64,000 nucleotides of DNA from Wuchereria bancrofti (taxonomy: Eukaryota > Nematoda > Chromadorea > Rhabditida > Onchocercidae), in contig SSBO01000012.1 in assembly GCA_005281725.1 (NCBI GenBank), positions 21,530,779 to 21,594,778 on the forward strand. The letters are read 5' to 3'. Position 1 is the stretch's first letter, and every line of letters begins with the position of its first letter. The notes below the pieces were generated by a model. The model was not told where the DNA came from. It worked only from the letters and a program-made list of their open reading frames with translations, and did no database searches. The position numbers and the translations under genes were made by a program. Of the stretch, positions 49,701-61,983 are shown piece after piece.

Positions 49701-52700
49701 ATGTGGCGATTAAGCATTTGAACTTTTTTGTTATAGTGTAATGTTTCGTAACATTTTCTTACCTTCAAATTGAAATGATTTGCATGAATTCTCAGTTCTA
49801 GTTGCATATGTCTGGTAGTGGTACACCCCTGGAAATTTTAATGCCCGGTGAATTCTGCAGTATGTATGTTGGAAGAGATGATATTAACTGGGCAATTGAT
49901 GTTGCTTATCGAACGAAAGTGGAAGAATACTTCGGCAAGGTTTGTTTTTCAATAAATTGGACAAATGTTTGCCTTGTTCCTCGTTGCAATGGATAATATT
50001 AAATGAAACATGTTGATTTATTCAAAAAATTATGTCAAAAAGATTGTGGTCTTAATAAATACTGATTCTAAGATATTCTATCGGTTTAGAAACAGGATGC
50101 ATACACTTGCGCGCTTGTACATCCAGTACTAAGTGAGAAAATAATATCTATCTATAAAAAATTCATTCTTACAGTTTGGAAAAATCACAGAGTTTGTCAC
50201 TTTTTATGGAGCAAATCAAAAGAAAACTGGACATTCGTGCTTAATAAGGATGGAAAATAAGGAAGTTGCAAAACGTGCTTTTGTTTATAACAGAGAAAAC
50301 CATTGCGATTTCAATATTGAAGTTTGTTCTGTTTGCTCATTTTTCAATTTTTTAGTAATTTAAGTACCAGTTTATTATTTTTCGATTCATATAGCTATTA
50401 CCAAACTCTCTTATACTTTCCATTTTGATTATTATTTGAGTTGCATTTTGATTATTAATTGAAATTTTCAGCCTTATTTTGGACGAAAGTGTCTGAACAA
50501 AGAAGGCACCTACCATCCATCTGCTTATCGATTACTGATCAGGTGGTGGCGTAGACCCAGTCATGGTTGTGGTGAAGTAAAGGTTATTTGCTTATTGATG
50601 CTCTTAACTGCTTATTGCTTACTTTAACAAAGAATTTAAATAGTTTGTCAGTTGAGATTTGAAACCAATACATTTGCTCTCCAACAGTTTTTCAAATCAA
50701 GCAAATTTTTTATCAACTTTCCCGAACTTTTTCCCTTTGAGTTGATTAAAAGAAATAATTTAAGTTGATTATATTAAAAGCGATAGCATGATAAAATATA
50801 GTAGTCTGTTGCATCTTTTTCAGTTAAAGTCTCATAATTTCCATCAAAGGATCTACGCTTTCAACGTGATTTCAAAACATTTGGGGCATTTTCAGCCTTC
50901 ACTGCTATCAGAAGATTTGGTAGTAAGTATCACGATCTTTTTTCTCTTTTTTGTTCATTCACTGATCTTTTGTTCAATAATTATCTATTTTTATAGGATC
51001 GAGATCCGAATTTAAGCGTCGACGACTTATGCAGGGTTTGGTTTTAATTTGATAAATATTTATAATTTTATTGTTTCTCTGTTTCATGAAAACAGTTTTT
51101 TGGAATATACTGCATGTGATTGTCAATTTTTTTTTCTTTTGCTTTAGATAAAACTGCGCTCTCTTCCACTAGATATTGACGATAAAAGATTGCTTCATAT
51201 TTTGAGACCAATACTGAATGCTTATGATATAGAATTCGATGAAATATATGTGGTACGAAAGAAGAAATATCCTGTTGAAAGCAAGAAGTATTTTTGGTTT
51301 ACCTACTATAGTTATACAATTTCGTTAATGTTTTCTCAGTGTTTTTCAAAGTTCGAAAATTTTTTCAGAGATTTAGAGGAGCTTTCTCGACGAATCTCTG
51401 ATCATATTATAAGAGTTGCAAAAAATGCAGGTATCATATGATGCTTCTTTTGAATAGATTGTAACTTGAAAAATGTATTAGTCGAAAATAAGTAATTCTA
51501 TAAAAACTAGCATATTATATAGCATACTCATTTCCCTAATTATTATGCATTGAAATGCATGTTAATTTTTTGTGACTATTCATGATTGAAGATAATGTTC
51601 ATCGTTTGAATAATGATATTCATTTTTTTCAGTAGGTAATAATGGTTATCCATTCGAGGTTAAGATACGCACACCAAAACATAGTGGTGAAATTAAATTT
51701 GTGGCATTTGTTCTCTTCAATGATATGAATATTGGAATACATGTGGGTAATGCATTAAAAGAAGCAGCGGAAAATGGCACAGTTTTAGAAATGGGATCAG
51801 TAAATTATATACACGAAGTTTGCTTCATCATCAACTTCTTTTCGATCTCTTTTTAACAATCATTCTGATAGTTCAATTATTATAATCACTAGAAAGTTAA
51901 TACGTTATAATCTACATGTTAGTAAGACGTGGATGAACATAAATTATAATTAATATGAAGTCTTCGAGTTTGAATTATCACATCCTTATAAGACACTGAC
52001 ACATGTTAGGTTCTTTGATCAGCAGGTTTGTATTAAACCACATATATTCACCGGAATTATCGTTTAGTTGTTTTAGGCCAATGTGCAACAGATGTTTCAT
52101 TACCAAATGAAAGTTCCAATAATTCTCTTCAAAGCCATTTTTGATGATTTGAAAGATATTTATAATGCAATCGATCATGAGCACATTCATTTTGACTATC
52201 GCAATGATACGTACAACAAAATGTGCTATCTCCTCGTTTCTGGGGAAAGCTTCAAGCAAGTTCTTAATTTTTTATTTTTGACACGTTGCGATATTTATGT
52301 TTTCTCTTCTACAATATTAACCGCATACTAAAATTTATCCATTTCAGTTACACAAACAAAGTTAAAGCTGCGATTGACAAGGTAATCGACGGATATACAA
52401 TCAAATGTAAAGATGGTGAGAGAGTAGACGACGCTGAATTACCCTGTCATCGATTGCTTACAAAGTAAATGACTTGTGTTTGTTTCCCCTGTATTGTGAA
52501 ATAATGGTGACCCAATTTCCTGGAATCAAAAGAGCCGTCCGAAGCATCATACATCAGTACAATTTTCAGCAGAATAGTAGTAATCAATCTCTTCGATTAA
52601 ATTTTTTTTATAATGCTTCAATAGAACATGATAATACAAGCGATCTTGATATCAAGTATGCTGTAGATACAACATTTTGACCAGTTTGTCATTAAAAATA

Positions 52701-55613
52701 TTAAAATTGGTTCATGGCATGCATTACAATTTTTAGAACTGGTCGGGATTTTCTGTACAATCTATCACAAAAATATGTAATATTCCTGAACACATCTCCT
52801 TATAAAATGGAAGTAAAGATTCAAGGAAGTATTTTGAATGTCGAAAAGGCTAAAATAGAAATCAAGCGTTTCTTACGAGAATGGTAATCAATTTTTAACA
52901 TGTCTTTTTTCTCGTTTCAGTTAACTTTCTTTGATGGTGCTACAATAGAACAGTGTTACAGATAGTTAATTTGAAATGCTGATCTTTGAAAAATTCATTA
53001 AGGATTTCTTTTTGAGTCGATATTAAATATTGTAGCTCTCTGAAATGTTGTTGTATTTTAATTTTTCCTCACTTGTTTATGTTCAAGGTTGGATGCAGAC
53101 GTTAGTCATATTTTGATTCTACAGCCACCAGATTATCAACCAGGAACATTAAAAACTCTTCTGGCTCAAAATGGTTATGACCTTTATTCGCTGGAGAAGC
53201 AGTTCGGTTGTGGCCTACATTTAGATGCTAATATTACTAGGCGCGAATTGTTATTTATTGGCAAAGAAGCCCAATTCCAGGAACTTTTAGTCAGTTATTC
53301 GAAAAATTCCTATCTTCATAAACAGAAAATCCTATTTATTTAGTATAATATGCAGAATTATTTGAATCAGGCAGTTTTAAATACTCATGCAATTTGCTTC
53401 CATGAACTTATCAATTATCAAATTTGGAGTAAATTGGTTTTTTGTCTTGCTAAAAATACGATTTATTTGTCGGGATTAATTTCTTAGCCTAACGAGGGCT
53501 CATCATGTGGAGAAATGTATAGGGGAAATCTGTTATAGTATGAAGTTTTTTCCTTCTGCATAATTTTGTACATCGGAAATTGGTTTGTTATCCTTATATC
53601 ATTTTAGAAAATGCTGCGTTCTATTTCTGACAGCATTCAGTCGAGTGATTCGTCAGAGACTTCTTTCAGTAAAATTGGGGCACCGGACTGTGTTGTTTGC
53701 CTTTGTACGGCAGATTTGGAAAATTACTGCTTAGAGGCATGCGGACATTATGCGTGTAGATCCTGTTTAAATATCCAGGTAAGTTCTTTTCTGAACATTT
53801 TAAAGTTAATTCTTCAAAACATATTCCATGTTTTCTCGGCTTTAATTGTGAAAAATAGAAATTCGGTGCTGTTACTTAGCTTTTTTGAATTTACAACTTT
53901 CATCCAACGATAAGAATTATAATTTCAATATTAGGAGTTTTGAATCTTTATTTGTTATAATTATATATGATTCCTGTTTTCGTTTATCTGTTTTTATATG
54001 CTTAATTAATTCAGCTGAAGGCGTCAATTGAAACGCGTAACTTTCCGATTGTTTGTGTTGCTTGTGAGAAACCATTTACGTGGTTAGATTTGGAAGTTCT
54101 TGTGCTTGGAGACTTAGATCGCAATAAAGATGAAGATTCGGAGAAGTTGCAATCATTATCAGATGCATCTCTGGCTTATTTCGTTGAACGTCATGGAGAC
54201 CTGTACAAACATTGTCTAACTCCTGATTGCCGAGGATTACATTGTGTTAGTTATTCGAATATTTTTGGTTTTTTGTGGCAAATTGATCGTTACAAACTTC
54301 TTAAACCATTTAAACACTTATCTCTAATTATTTTTAAAATTTAAGGTCACAGCCGATGCTGGTTTGGGTCAGTGTGGATTGTGTGGTCGTATACAGTGTA
54401 CTAGATGTGGAAAGGAGGAACACGAATCAATAACGTGTGAGGAATACGCAAGACTAAGAGTTGATGCTGACGAATCGGTGAGAAAATGGATACAGTAAGT
54501 TTTATTTTGCTGTTCTCACGCTAATTTTGTTTTGTGAATATTTTCTCTCTAAAAATTTAGAAGAGAAATATAACTTTGGGACGGTCTAGTCGTTAAATGT
54601 GTTTGGAGATGGCATCCGAGAGAAAATGGAAATGATGAGGCTTTACTGTCAAATGAGGTAGAAAAACTTAGCAAAGAATTGGAACTGTAACGGTAACAGT
54701 AGCAGTTTCCGATAAAACAATAATAATTAAGGGGAACCTGAGAGCTTTTTTAAGAGACTGATACTTAATTTTTCCTATTATACAGCTTTACCATTGCCAC
54801 CTGAAAGTGACGATGTATTTTTTTTATACAGATAATAAAAATCTTACGATACAATCGATATTTATGTTTTTGTATTAAATATTTGTTGGTTGTGTTTGTC
54901 CTAAAAAGTAGCTACCAATAATATATTAATTTAGAGAGGATCAAACTAAGAGGCGAATATGTCCAAATATAAATTGTCAAACTGTCATTGAAAAGTTGGA
55001 AGGATGCAATCATATGCAATGCTTGCGATGCAAACAACATTTTTGTTGGATTTGCATGTTTTCTGTGAGTTGTCATATACTTATATGTGTTTGTTGTTTT
55101 GGAAACGTGGATTTGCACTTTATTTAGTTGTTCTCTCTCTATATTTTGATGTCATTTCTGCAGGCTACAGAAAGCAATGAAATTTATGCTCATATGGATG
55201 CGGAGCACGGCGGATCAGGAGCTGATGTGCATGACTTGATGGAAGAAATGGAAAATGATCCGCTTATTCGTGAATTAATTGAGAGGCGCTATCCGGCGCT
55301 ATTAGTAAGTTCTTTAAAAATTAATCCTATATAGTATTATGATCTTTTATGACAGATCATCTTGACTGAAAAAATATCCGTTCCTTTAACTTTGTCATTT
55401 CCAACTATTCGTTAATTTTATCGAAATAAATTAGTGTTCGATAGATCTAGTTAACTTAACAGTAGCTATGATTTGTTATAATTCTTGTCCTTTCAGTTAG
55501 ATCAAAGGTTCAACTTCGGCGAGGAGGCGGGATTTTGGGTAATGCCTGACGAAAATGATGATGAGGCGCAGGTACTGATCCTGGATGATGATCAAGTTTC
55601 CCAATTTTTTTGA
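43766..55613 (+). CDS. DEAH-type RNA helicase fused to C-terminal RING1-IBR-RING2 (RBR) E3 ubiquitin ligase
   Basis: Thirty-six exons join in phase to 1,591 aa, one of the largest genes here. Helicase core: motif I GTGSGKST (about 37-44), SQPRK, motif II DEVH (135-138, a DEAH variant), SAT (167-169), [13 protein letters not shown], and motif [10 protein letters not shown] (364-371). An HA2-like winged helix follows ([20 protein letters not shown]). The middle third contains a likely RRM-like segment near 860-905 ([19 protein letters not shown]) and unassigned sequence. RING1 starts near residue 1307 ([12 protein letters not shown]...CGHYACRSC), the IBR near 1405-1445 ([17 protein letters not shown]), and RING2 near 1472 (CPNINC...EGCNHMQC...CWIC), with the Cys of GCNHM, about 1487, at the catalytic thioester position of RBR ligases. 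An acidic tail (PDENDDEAQ) ends it. The layout resembles plant DEAH11/DEAH12. Expected roles are RNA-dependent ATPase and ubiquitin transfer; target unknown. The start ATG follows TTTAG by 4 nt, so trans-splicing is plausible, but upstream exons cannot be excluded. Confidence 0.9.
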
Positions 55614-56642
55614 ATTCCAGCAAAATTTGAATGGATTTGTAACTGAAGAACTAGGATGAGTTAAAAAATATTACGTGATTTTTTATTGCTATATCATCGT
55701 GATACTTTGTAGAATTCCAGAATCTTAACTGTAATATCTAATTTCTATAAATGTTACAATGTAAAAAATTGCGACATTCGTTTATAGTGGTAAAGTACGT
55801 TTGTATTCTCAAGTTTGCATTTCTTTGCGCTTTCAGCAAAATCTTATAAGGTATCTCATTATTTATTTTTATTTTGGCTTACATTGTTCAGACATTTGGC
55901 CTTACTGTTTTTTTTATGTGGCGATTTTTATATATTTAGATACCTTTGAACACGAAACTTCCGGTGCAGATCGCTCATTTAATCGGTCAAGATTTTAGAA
56001 ACATTGTTCTGGCACTTTTATAAGTTTATATATGATTAAATTGTTTATTTTACTATGTTAATTTTAGCTTTCATACATTTCTTTAACTTTTGACTTCATT
56101 CGTTAATTTTTCTTGTTTCTATCGTTGATGGCGATTCACTATCAGTCTTAAAGTCAGTGAACACATATACGCACAATATCATTGTCGAAAACAATTTTTC
56201 AAGATGTAAAAACGGATTTTGATATCTCAACGATTTAAACATTTTTTTTTTTCTTTTTTTTTGATCAACACAGTTGAATCAGCGCTCTTCAACAGGAACT
56301 ACTAATTTGTGTATCACAGTTGAAAATAACTGATTGGATTGAATTGAGAATTCTCTGCCAAATTTTTCAAGAACTTGCTAAGCAGTAGATTCTGCCATGT
56401 TTGCTCTAATGGGACAGTTGTAAAGAAGATTCTCAATGTAACAGTAACGAACGATATTTCATTTCTAGTTTTGGAATTATTTTACTTTTGAAATGTAACA
56501 TTAGAATTGATTAAAGGGGAAAGGAAGACTTAAAATAACACACAACAAAATTTCAACGTCAATTGCGTGTTGATTTTTCAATATATATTATATAGTGAAA
56601 CTATAAAATATATAGCATTATCTATCTCGTTTTCTCTTCCAT

Positions 56643-56696
56643 TTATACTTACGCTTACATTTACACTTAGGCTTAAGCTTACGCTTACGCTTAGTT
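56643..56696. repeat. degenerate telomere-like hexamer array (TTACGC/TTAGGC variants)
   Basis: Nine consecutive 6-bp units in perfect phase: TTATAC, TTACGC, TTACAT, TTACAC, TTAGGC, TTAAGC, TTACGC, TTACGC and TTAGTT. One is the canonical nematode telomere unit TTAGGC; the others differ from it by one or two bases, the outermost by two to three. Confidence 0.8.
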
Positions 56697-57368
56697 TTGA
56701 TGTATTTTATTGTCATAATACACTGTTAAAATGACATTACATAATGAAAGTGTCACAACTGTTAAATTTTCAAGAAGAAATTTAATAATTTTAATCGAAA
56801 TTTATTTGAAAATATAAATGGAAGTGTATCTCTCAAAAATTACTTTTTACAAGAAGCAATTTTGTCGTATATTTTTTCACATTGTAATAAATAAGTAATA
56901 TTGCTAAAGCAATTTCACCATATGCTTTTCTTCCTTAAAAGTTTTTCTTCCATTTTTCAAAAAGTTCAAAAACTTCTGCTTCAGCTTCCATTATTGAAAC
57001 ATTTTTTCTTTCATTTTTTGCTCTCTGATGATTGTTCGATTCACGATACGCATTATAAATCTCCACAATATACTAAAAAGTATACTTTCAAAAGCAAACA
57101 AAAATTTGATTGGTATTAAATTTCAATAAAACTGTACTTAATGTTAATGAATTATAGCATTAAATTAATAAATCGAATAAAAGATTATTTAGAAATGCAA
57201 AAAGTAAATTAAGATTAAATGAAATGATACTTATCACTAAAAGAATCCTTATCACTTTTTTTTTCTTTTTTTTTTTTAAATCTCTAATATTTTAACAGAA
57301 CCTTTCGTTGTTTGCTGAAACGATCTACGTGTAATTGTTTCTGATGATTATACTGCATCCAATTCATT

Positions 57369-57452
57369 ATGCTAACCTGAAATCAAATATTTATTAATAT
57401 CTAATTTAATATGCTAACCTGAAATCAAATATTTATTAATATCTAATTTAAT
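57369..57452. repeat. 42-bp perfect tandem duplication
   Basis: Two adjacent copies of a 42-bp unit beginning ATGCTAACCTGAAATC, the second starting at 57411. Confidence 0.9.
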
Positions 57453-58219
57453 ATACTAGGCTAAAACCACTGTAATAATTATTTTAAACAGCCAAGTATA
57501 TCTGATATTTCTACTATTTTCATAAGCTAAATGAATCATTTTGCATGCAATTTTAGTTGTTTACAAGCAAGTCATAAAGAGATAAGCGATAAATGTAATG
57601 GATATATTACAATATTCTATTTATTACCTACAAATAATTCATTTCAATCTTTTTTCTTACAAAAAAAAAATTATGCATAAATCTTCATTTTTAATTTTTT
57701 TAATAATTAACATTAGTAATATTAAACGAAATTATGAATGAATGAATGAATAAAAGGAAAGAAATTCGGAAATATGTAATGAAAGAGAATTGTCATCTGT
57801 CACATTACAAACTTAGTAAAGCCTTTTACTTATATTTCTGTTGCACCGTACATCAATAACAAATCGATAACAAAATTTGTTTCAGTTTGTGTGAAATGAT
57901 ACGATTATAATGCAGAATAAAGAAGAAGTAAGATGAATTAATTGGATATATATTCATTATTCTTATCAATGATTGCATCAGCAATGATCAAATGATAGTC
58001 AAGTTAGTTTTACATTTATTAAATTAGATCTATGAAAAAAGCATATCAGAGCTAACTATGCTAATTATTATCAATGCTTTTTATCATAACTCTCAGATTA
58101 ATAATTATATTAACTCTAATTGATAGCATTGAGCCCGTGCAGAGAATCTTATTTTATTTTCAATACTTTTGCTAATAAAAAATGATGAAATGATGAATTT
58201 CTTAAGCACTACCTTACAT

Positions 58220-59480
58220 TTAACAATTTAAACTTATGATTTGATCATTAGGAATTTGAAATATTAAGATTAATGAATTAGTAATCCTTGTAAATAAGTC
58301 TTATTTAAAATGATATGTTGAATATGTTTAAAATTAATTTTTCTTTCAAGCAAAATTGATGCAAATTTTTCAACTACCAATTTCAAGCAGAGTGGATGAC
58401 TTTTCTGTTAAGTAATTCTTATTTTTGATGCTTATCAATTGATACTGCTCATCCACTGATTGATTTTTTTCTATTTCATTTCTTAATCAATAAAGAATCA
58501 ACAAACTGTTTCAATCTTTTGAAAAAAGTATTGATATTTGCAGAATATAAGCATCATTACTTGCTGAAAAGGACGAAGAAGAAGAATTAATAAATATATT
58601 GAAGTCGCAACAAACAGAGATTAAGTCGAGAAGTATCAGAATTATGTCCATTTCACCTGATTAACTCTGCTTTTGGTATTTAAATATTTTTTTATTCATT
58701 TTTACTAATAAAAAAGAAATTATGATGATTGTTAGCTTTATTTTTTATATTAGTTTTACTTGTGATAATATTGTAGATAATGGAACAGTAAATACAAAAG
58801 AAGAATCTTGCTAAGAATATGCTTGTACGGATGCATTCATTAAGGTAGGAAAATTGTTTTGAAAAATTCATACCTAAAATATCATTGTACAAAATACCAG
58901 CTTAGTAAAATAGATGTTTTATTTTAAATTTCACCTTCAAAGTATAATTCATTTCATCTCTTTTCTTCTACTCGAGTCCACTATGAGGTTGAAAAATGTT
59001 GTTGCTTTTCTCAGAATTCATTTTTATTTTGCGTCAAATAATTCTTTTGTTTTGCATCATTAATTGCTCTTTATTATCAGAATTTCTTCGTTAGGTTATA
59101 TAGAAATAAGAAGAGTTTTAAGAAACATATATACTATTCAATATCAAAATATGTTTAGCTATTTTTGCTGATTCTTTTCTTTTACAACTTCTAATTACAA
59201 CTTCAACTTCTAATTTATTTTTTCAAAAACAAATATAAATGAGTTCTGCAATGTATTTGATTCTTTTGAATTATGCAAATTTGAATTATGCAAAAAATTA
59301 TGCACATGCATGCATAAATTTGTTTATTTCAGGAAATATGATTGCAGGAAAGATTGTTTACGTCATGTTCGTGATAGATTCACTTACGTGATATGTGAAG
59401 GAAACTACTGAGCAACTTGAATCTAACACGTTCATAATTGCAAGCACAAAATGAATGAAGTTTGAAATGAATGATTAGCA
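58220..59480 (+). pseudogene. decayed duplicate of the 146-aa gene region at 40.4-42.2 kb
   Basis: Long stretches match the other locus with scattered changes: TTTGATCATTAG(A/G)AAT, TAAATAAGTCTTATTTAAAA and AAGTAATTCTTATTTTTGA at the 5' end. Further on, ACAAATATAAATGAGTTCTGCAATG corresponds to exon 5. Near 59350, TTGTTTACGTCATGTTCGTG corresponds to exon 6. The exon-5 acceptor TTTTCAGG is replaced by TTTTCAAA, and exon 6 has a stop soon after the matching block, so a functional product is unlikely. The copy is also shorter, so several introns or exons are reduced or lost. Confidence 0.65.
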
Positions 59481-60689
59481 GTAACGATTATTATTAAAAG
59501 AAACTATGATCATCAAAATTGTCTTGAAAACTAATTTCTATCATAGTATCTATGATTTTATGTTTTATGCAATCGTAATGATAATTTCAATTTGTACATT
59601 TAAACTATTATAAAATATTATAAATAATAATATTGTAAATTATAAAATAATAAACTTGATAGAAGTTCCATGATTTTCTATGCTCTTATTATAGTACTAT
59701 ATCTTCTTACTATGATTCTTAAACCTAGCATCATGTATTTAGCCATATCTTTTCTTTCTCTCTCTCTCTCTTTTTTGTTATCTTTCTGTCAAATATACTT
59801 CATTTCAGTCGTTTAGCTAAATGAAACATTAAGTTATATCAATTCTATTTCAATTTTACATATGAAGAATCGTATAGATGCAAATGCCAAAGATACAAAC
59901 ACAAATGCGCATAATAAAAATGTAATCTATTTGTACAAACTCTCTCCTCGATCATTCTATAATTTCAACTTTTTTTTTTTTAAATTCCAGTGATATGTTC
60001 GATTACTGATAAGGCTACTGCCCCACATCTTTAGATTTAATCTATCACAGAATCAACCAAATGATTTACGAGTTGATAAATGCAGCGATGTTTACATCTT
60101 TCGTAATCCTAACAAAACTTGACACTGTTAATGCAATCTAATAATATCTTTGGGATCATTAGTTACCACTAATTACATTCCCATCAACATCATGAACTTT
60201 GATGTTTACAACATTCACTTACTTTCTAGGATGAAACGCTGTACAAGAACGCAACAAAATCCGAATTACAGGAAATTAATCATTTGTACTGAATTTCCCA
60301 TCCTAAATCTACTTCCATGTAGCTATTTACACTTATTCATTCTGGTTACTGCAATTACGCACAGCGAATTCCCAAAAAATCGCTTCTGAACTATACCCGA
60401 ATACTACCCACTGGGTCCCTTGTCATCAATTGCGGAATTCAATATCGAGAATTCACACTTTTATGCTATCTTCCCAACTTTTTGTTACTTCAGTTATCTA
60501 ACTCAACACACTCCCGAGTTCGACGAATGATGTTTTAGAGGATATCATCTATTCACTTTTCTACACACTTTGTATCCTATCAATCTACGTCTCAGAGAAA
60601 CATCCTGAGAGATTTAACTTAACCTTTGGAGAACCAAAAATGCCACCTGTTATATATGCACTCATGCGACAAACGTAAATGTCCAACAA
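59481..60689. other. AT-rich intergenic region
   Basis: It lies downstream of the rps-16 3' end. No exon chain or RNA gene was recognised; the 79-codon open frame at 60150-60389 shows no supporting structure. Confidence 0.5.
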
Positions 60690-60695
60690 TTTATT
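60690..60695 (-). terminator. polyadenylation signal of rps-16
   Basis: AATAAA on the minus strand, 42 nt after the rps-16 stop codon. Confidence 0.7.
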
Positions 60696-60736
60696 CATCG
60701 CAAAAAAAAAAGAAAAATAACGAAACAAAATCCTTT

Positions 60737-61983
60737 TTAACGGTACGATTTCTGGTACCGAGCCCTTGCACCAGGACCACCAAACTTCTTCGGTTCCCGT
60801 CGTCGAGGGTCTGCCACCAACAAATTACGATCATACGATACCAACTGTTCTTTAAGTTCTTTTTTACTTTGTTCATCAACAAACTTCTGGTAATAAGCAA
60901 CGATGGCTTTTGCTAAAGCTTGTCGGATTGCATAAATCTGCAAAGATTTATGATAGTTTTCTTCATTCATCGGAACTGATTTACGATTTATCTAACTCAT
61001 TCATAGTCATCATTAAAATAACAGCGAAATGCTGAGGGATCGTCCTTTCCTTATCTTTCTTTTAGTGCATCGCTACAAAGTTGCAACGCTATTATGAAGT
61101 AAAAGTATAACTAATACTAAAAGAATGATAACCACACTTATCCGCTTCTCACATGTGGGAATTATTCATTCAGCAACATACAATGTGGAACTTGTAATGG
61201 TGTTATACTTTCAGTATATATGGTTTTAAGGATGAAAGACATACTGTAGCAGAAATGGCAACATTCAAATGTTATTAAAACTAGAAACAATCTAATCGAG
61301 TATCGATAAACTACTGAGTTACATGAGCCATCAAGGTGAACAAGCTTATTTGACCTTGAATCTTTCAATACAAGTCGGTCGACACTCACGAACTATTTTC
61401 CTCTATTCAGAAAAGGAATAAAAATAACCTGAGCGACGTGTCCACCACCATTCACCCTCACTCTTATATCTACATCTTGATATCGTTCTTTGCCCAATAT
61501 CAACAGCGGCTCCTAGAAAGATTTTTTGAAATATCAAACAAAATGTAAAGTTGCTGCCAAATCAATAAATTTAGACAGCACAGATAAAGATAAATTAAGA
61601 ATTAGATGTACACACTGCTCACACTTCAAACACTCTGAGCAAACTACCACTAGACTATAAATGCTCCATCTACTAGATGCAATATACCTGAAGTTTGATG
61701 CGCAAAATTTCTGGCTGTATGTGTTCCAGAGGACGGCCATTTACCTAAAACAGCAGTTGATCAGGAAGCAAAGCAAAAAATTTTTTATCGTTAGAAAGTT
61801 ACGAACTTCCATATAATATTGCACTATTTTCTAGCCAAATAAACCAAATTCGAGAAGAACAACAGAATGTGTTGATTGCACACAACAAAATACCTTAATA
61901 AGACCACGTCCTTTCTTGCAGTAAGCAACAGCAGTAGCGGTCTTTTTTCTTCCAAATACTTGCACAGATTGTGTAACAACCAT
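60737..61983 (-). CDS. rps-16: 40S ribosomal protein S16 (uS9)
   Basis: Small-subunit ribosomal protein whose C-terminal tail reaches the decoding centre near P-site tRNA. Four exons (61983-61894, 61744-61688, 61512-61429, 60937-60737) join in phase to 143 aa, close to the 146 of human RPS16. Diagnostic blocks are [77 protein letters not shown] and the C-terminal ARYQKSYR. The [14 protein letters not shown] start follows an acceptor-like TTATTGCAG by only 11 nt, typical of a trans-spliced ribosomal-protein message. An in-frame upstream ATG in the same open frame lies before that acceptor and is not expected in the mature mRNA. Confidence 0.98.

Larger units (their letters stand above)
55614..58219. 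other. AT-rich region downstream of the helicase-RBR gene
   Basis: Contains the 3' UTR of the gene to its left, a hexamer array and a 42-bp tandem duplication (listed separately). The short open frames, for example near 56.9-57.1 kb, are biased translations without splice partners. Confidence 0.5.

Noticed and set aside
52474..52680. Open frame of 68 codons in an intron of the helicase-RBR gene
   Set aside because: The flanking exons join in phase without it, and no acceptor/donor pair gives a phase-neutral insertion.
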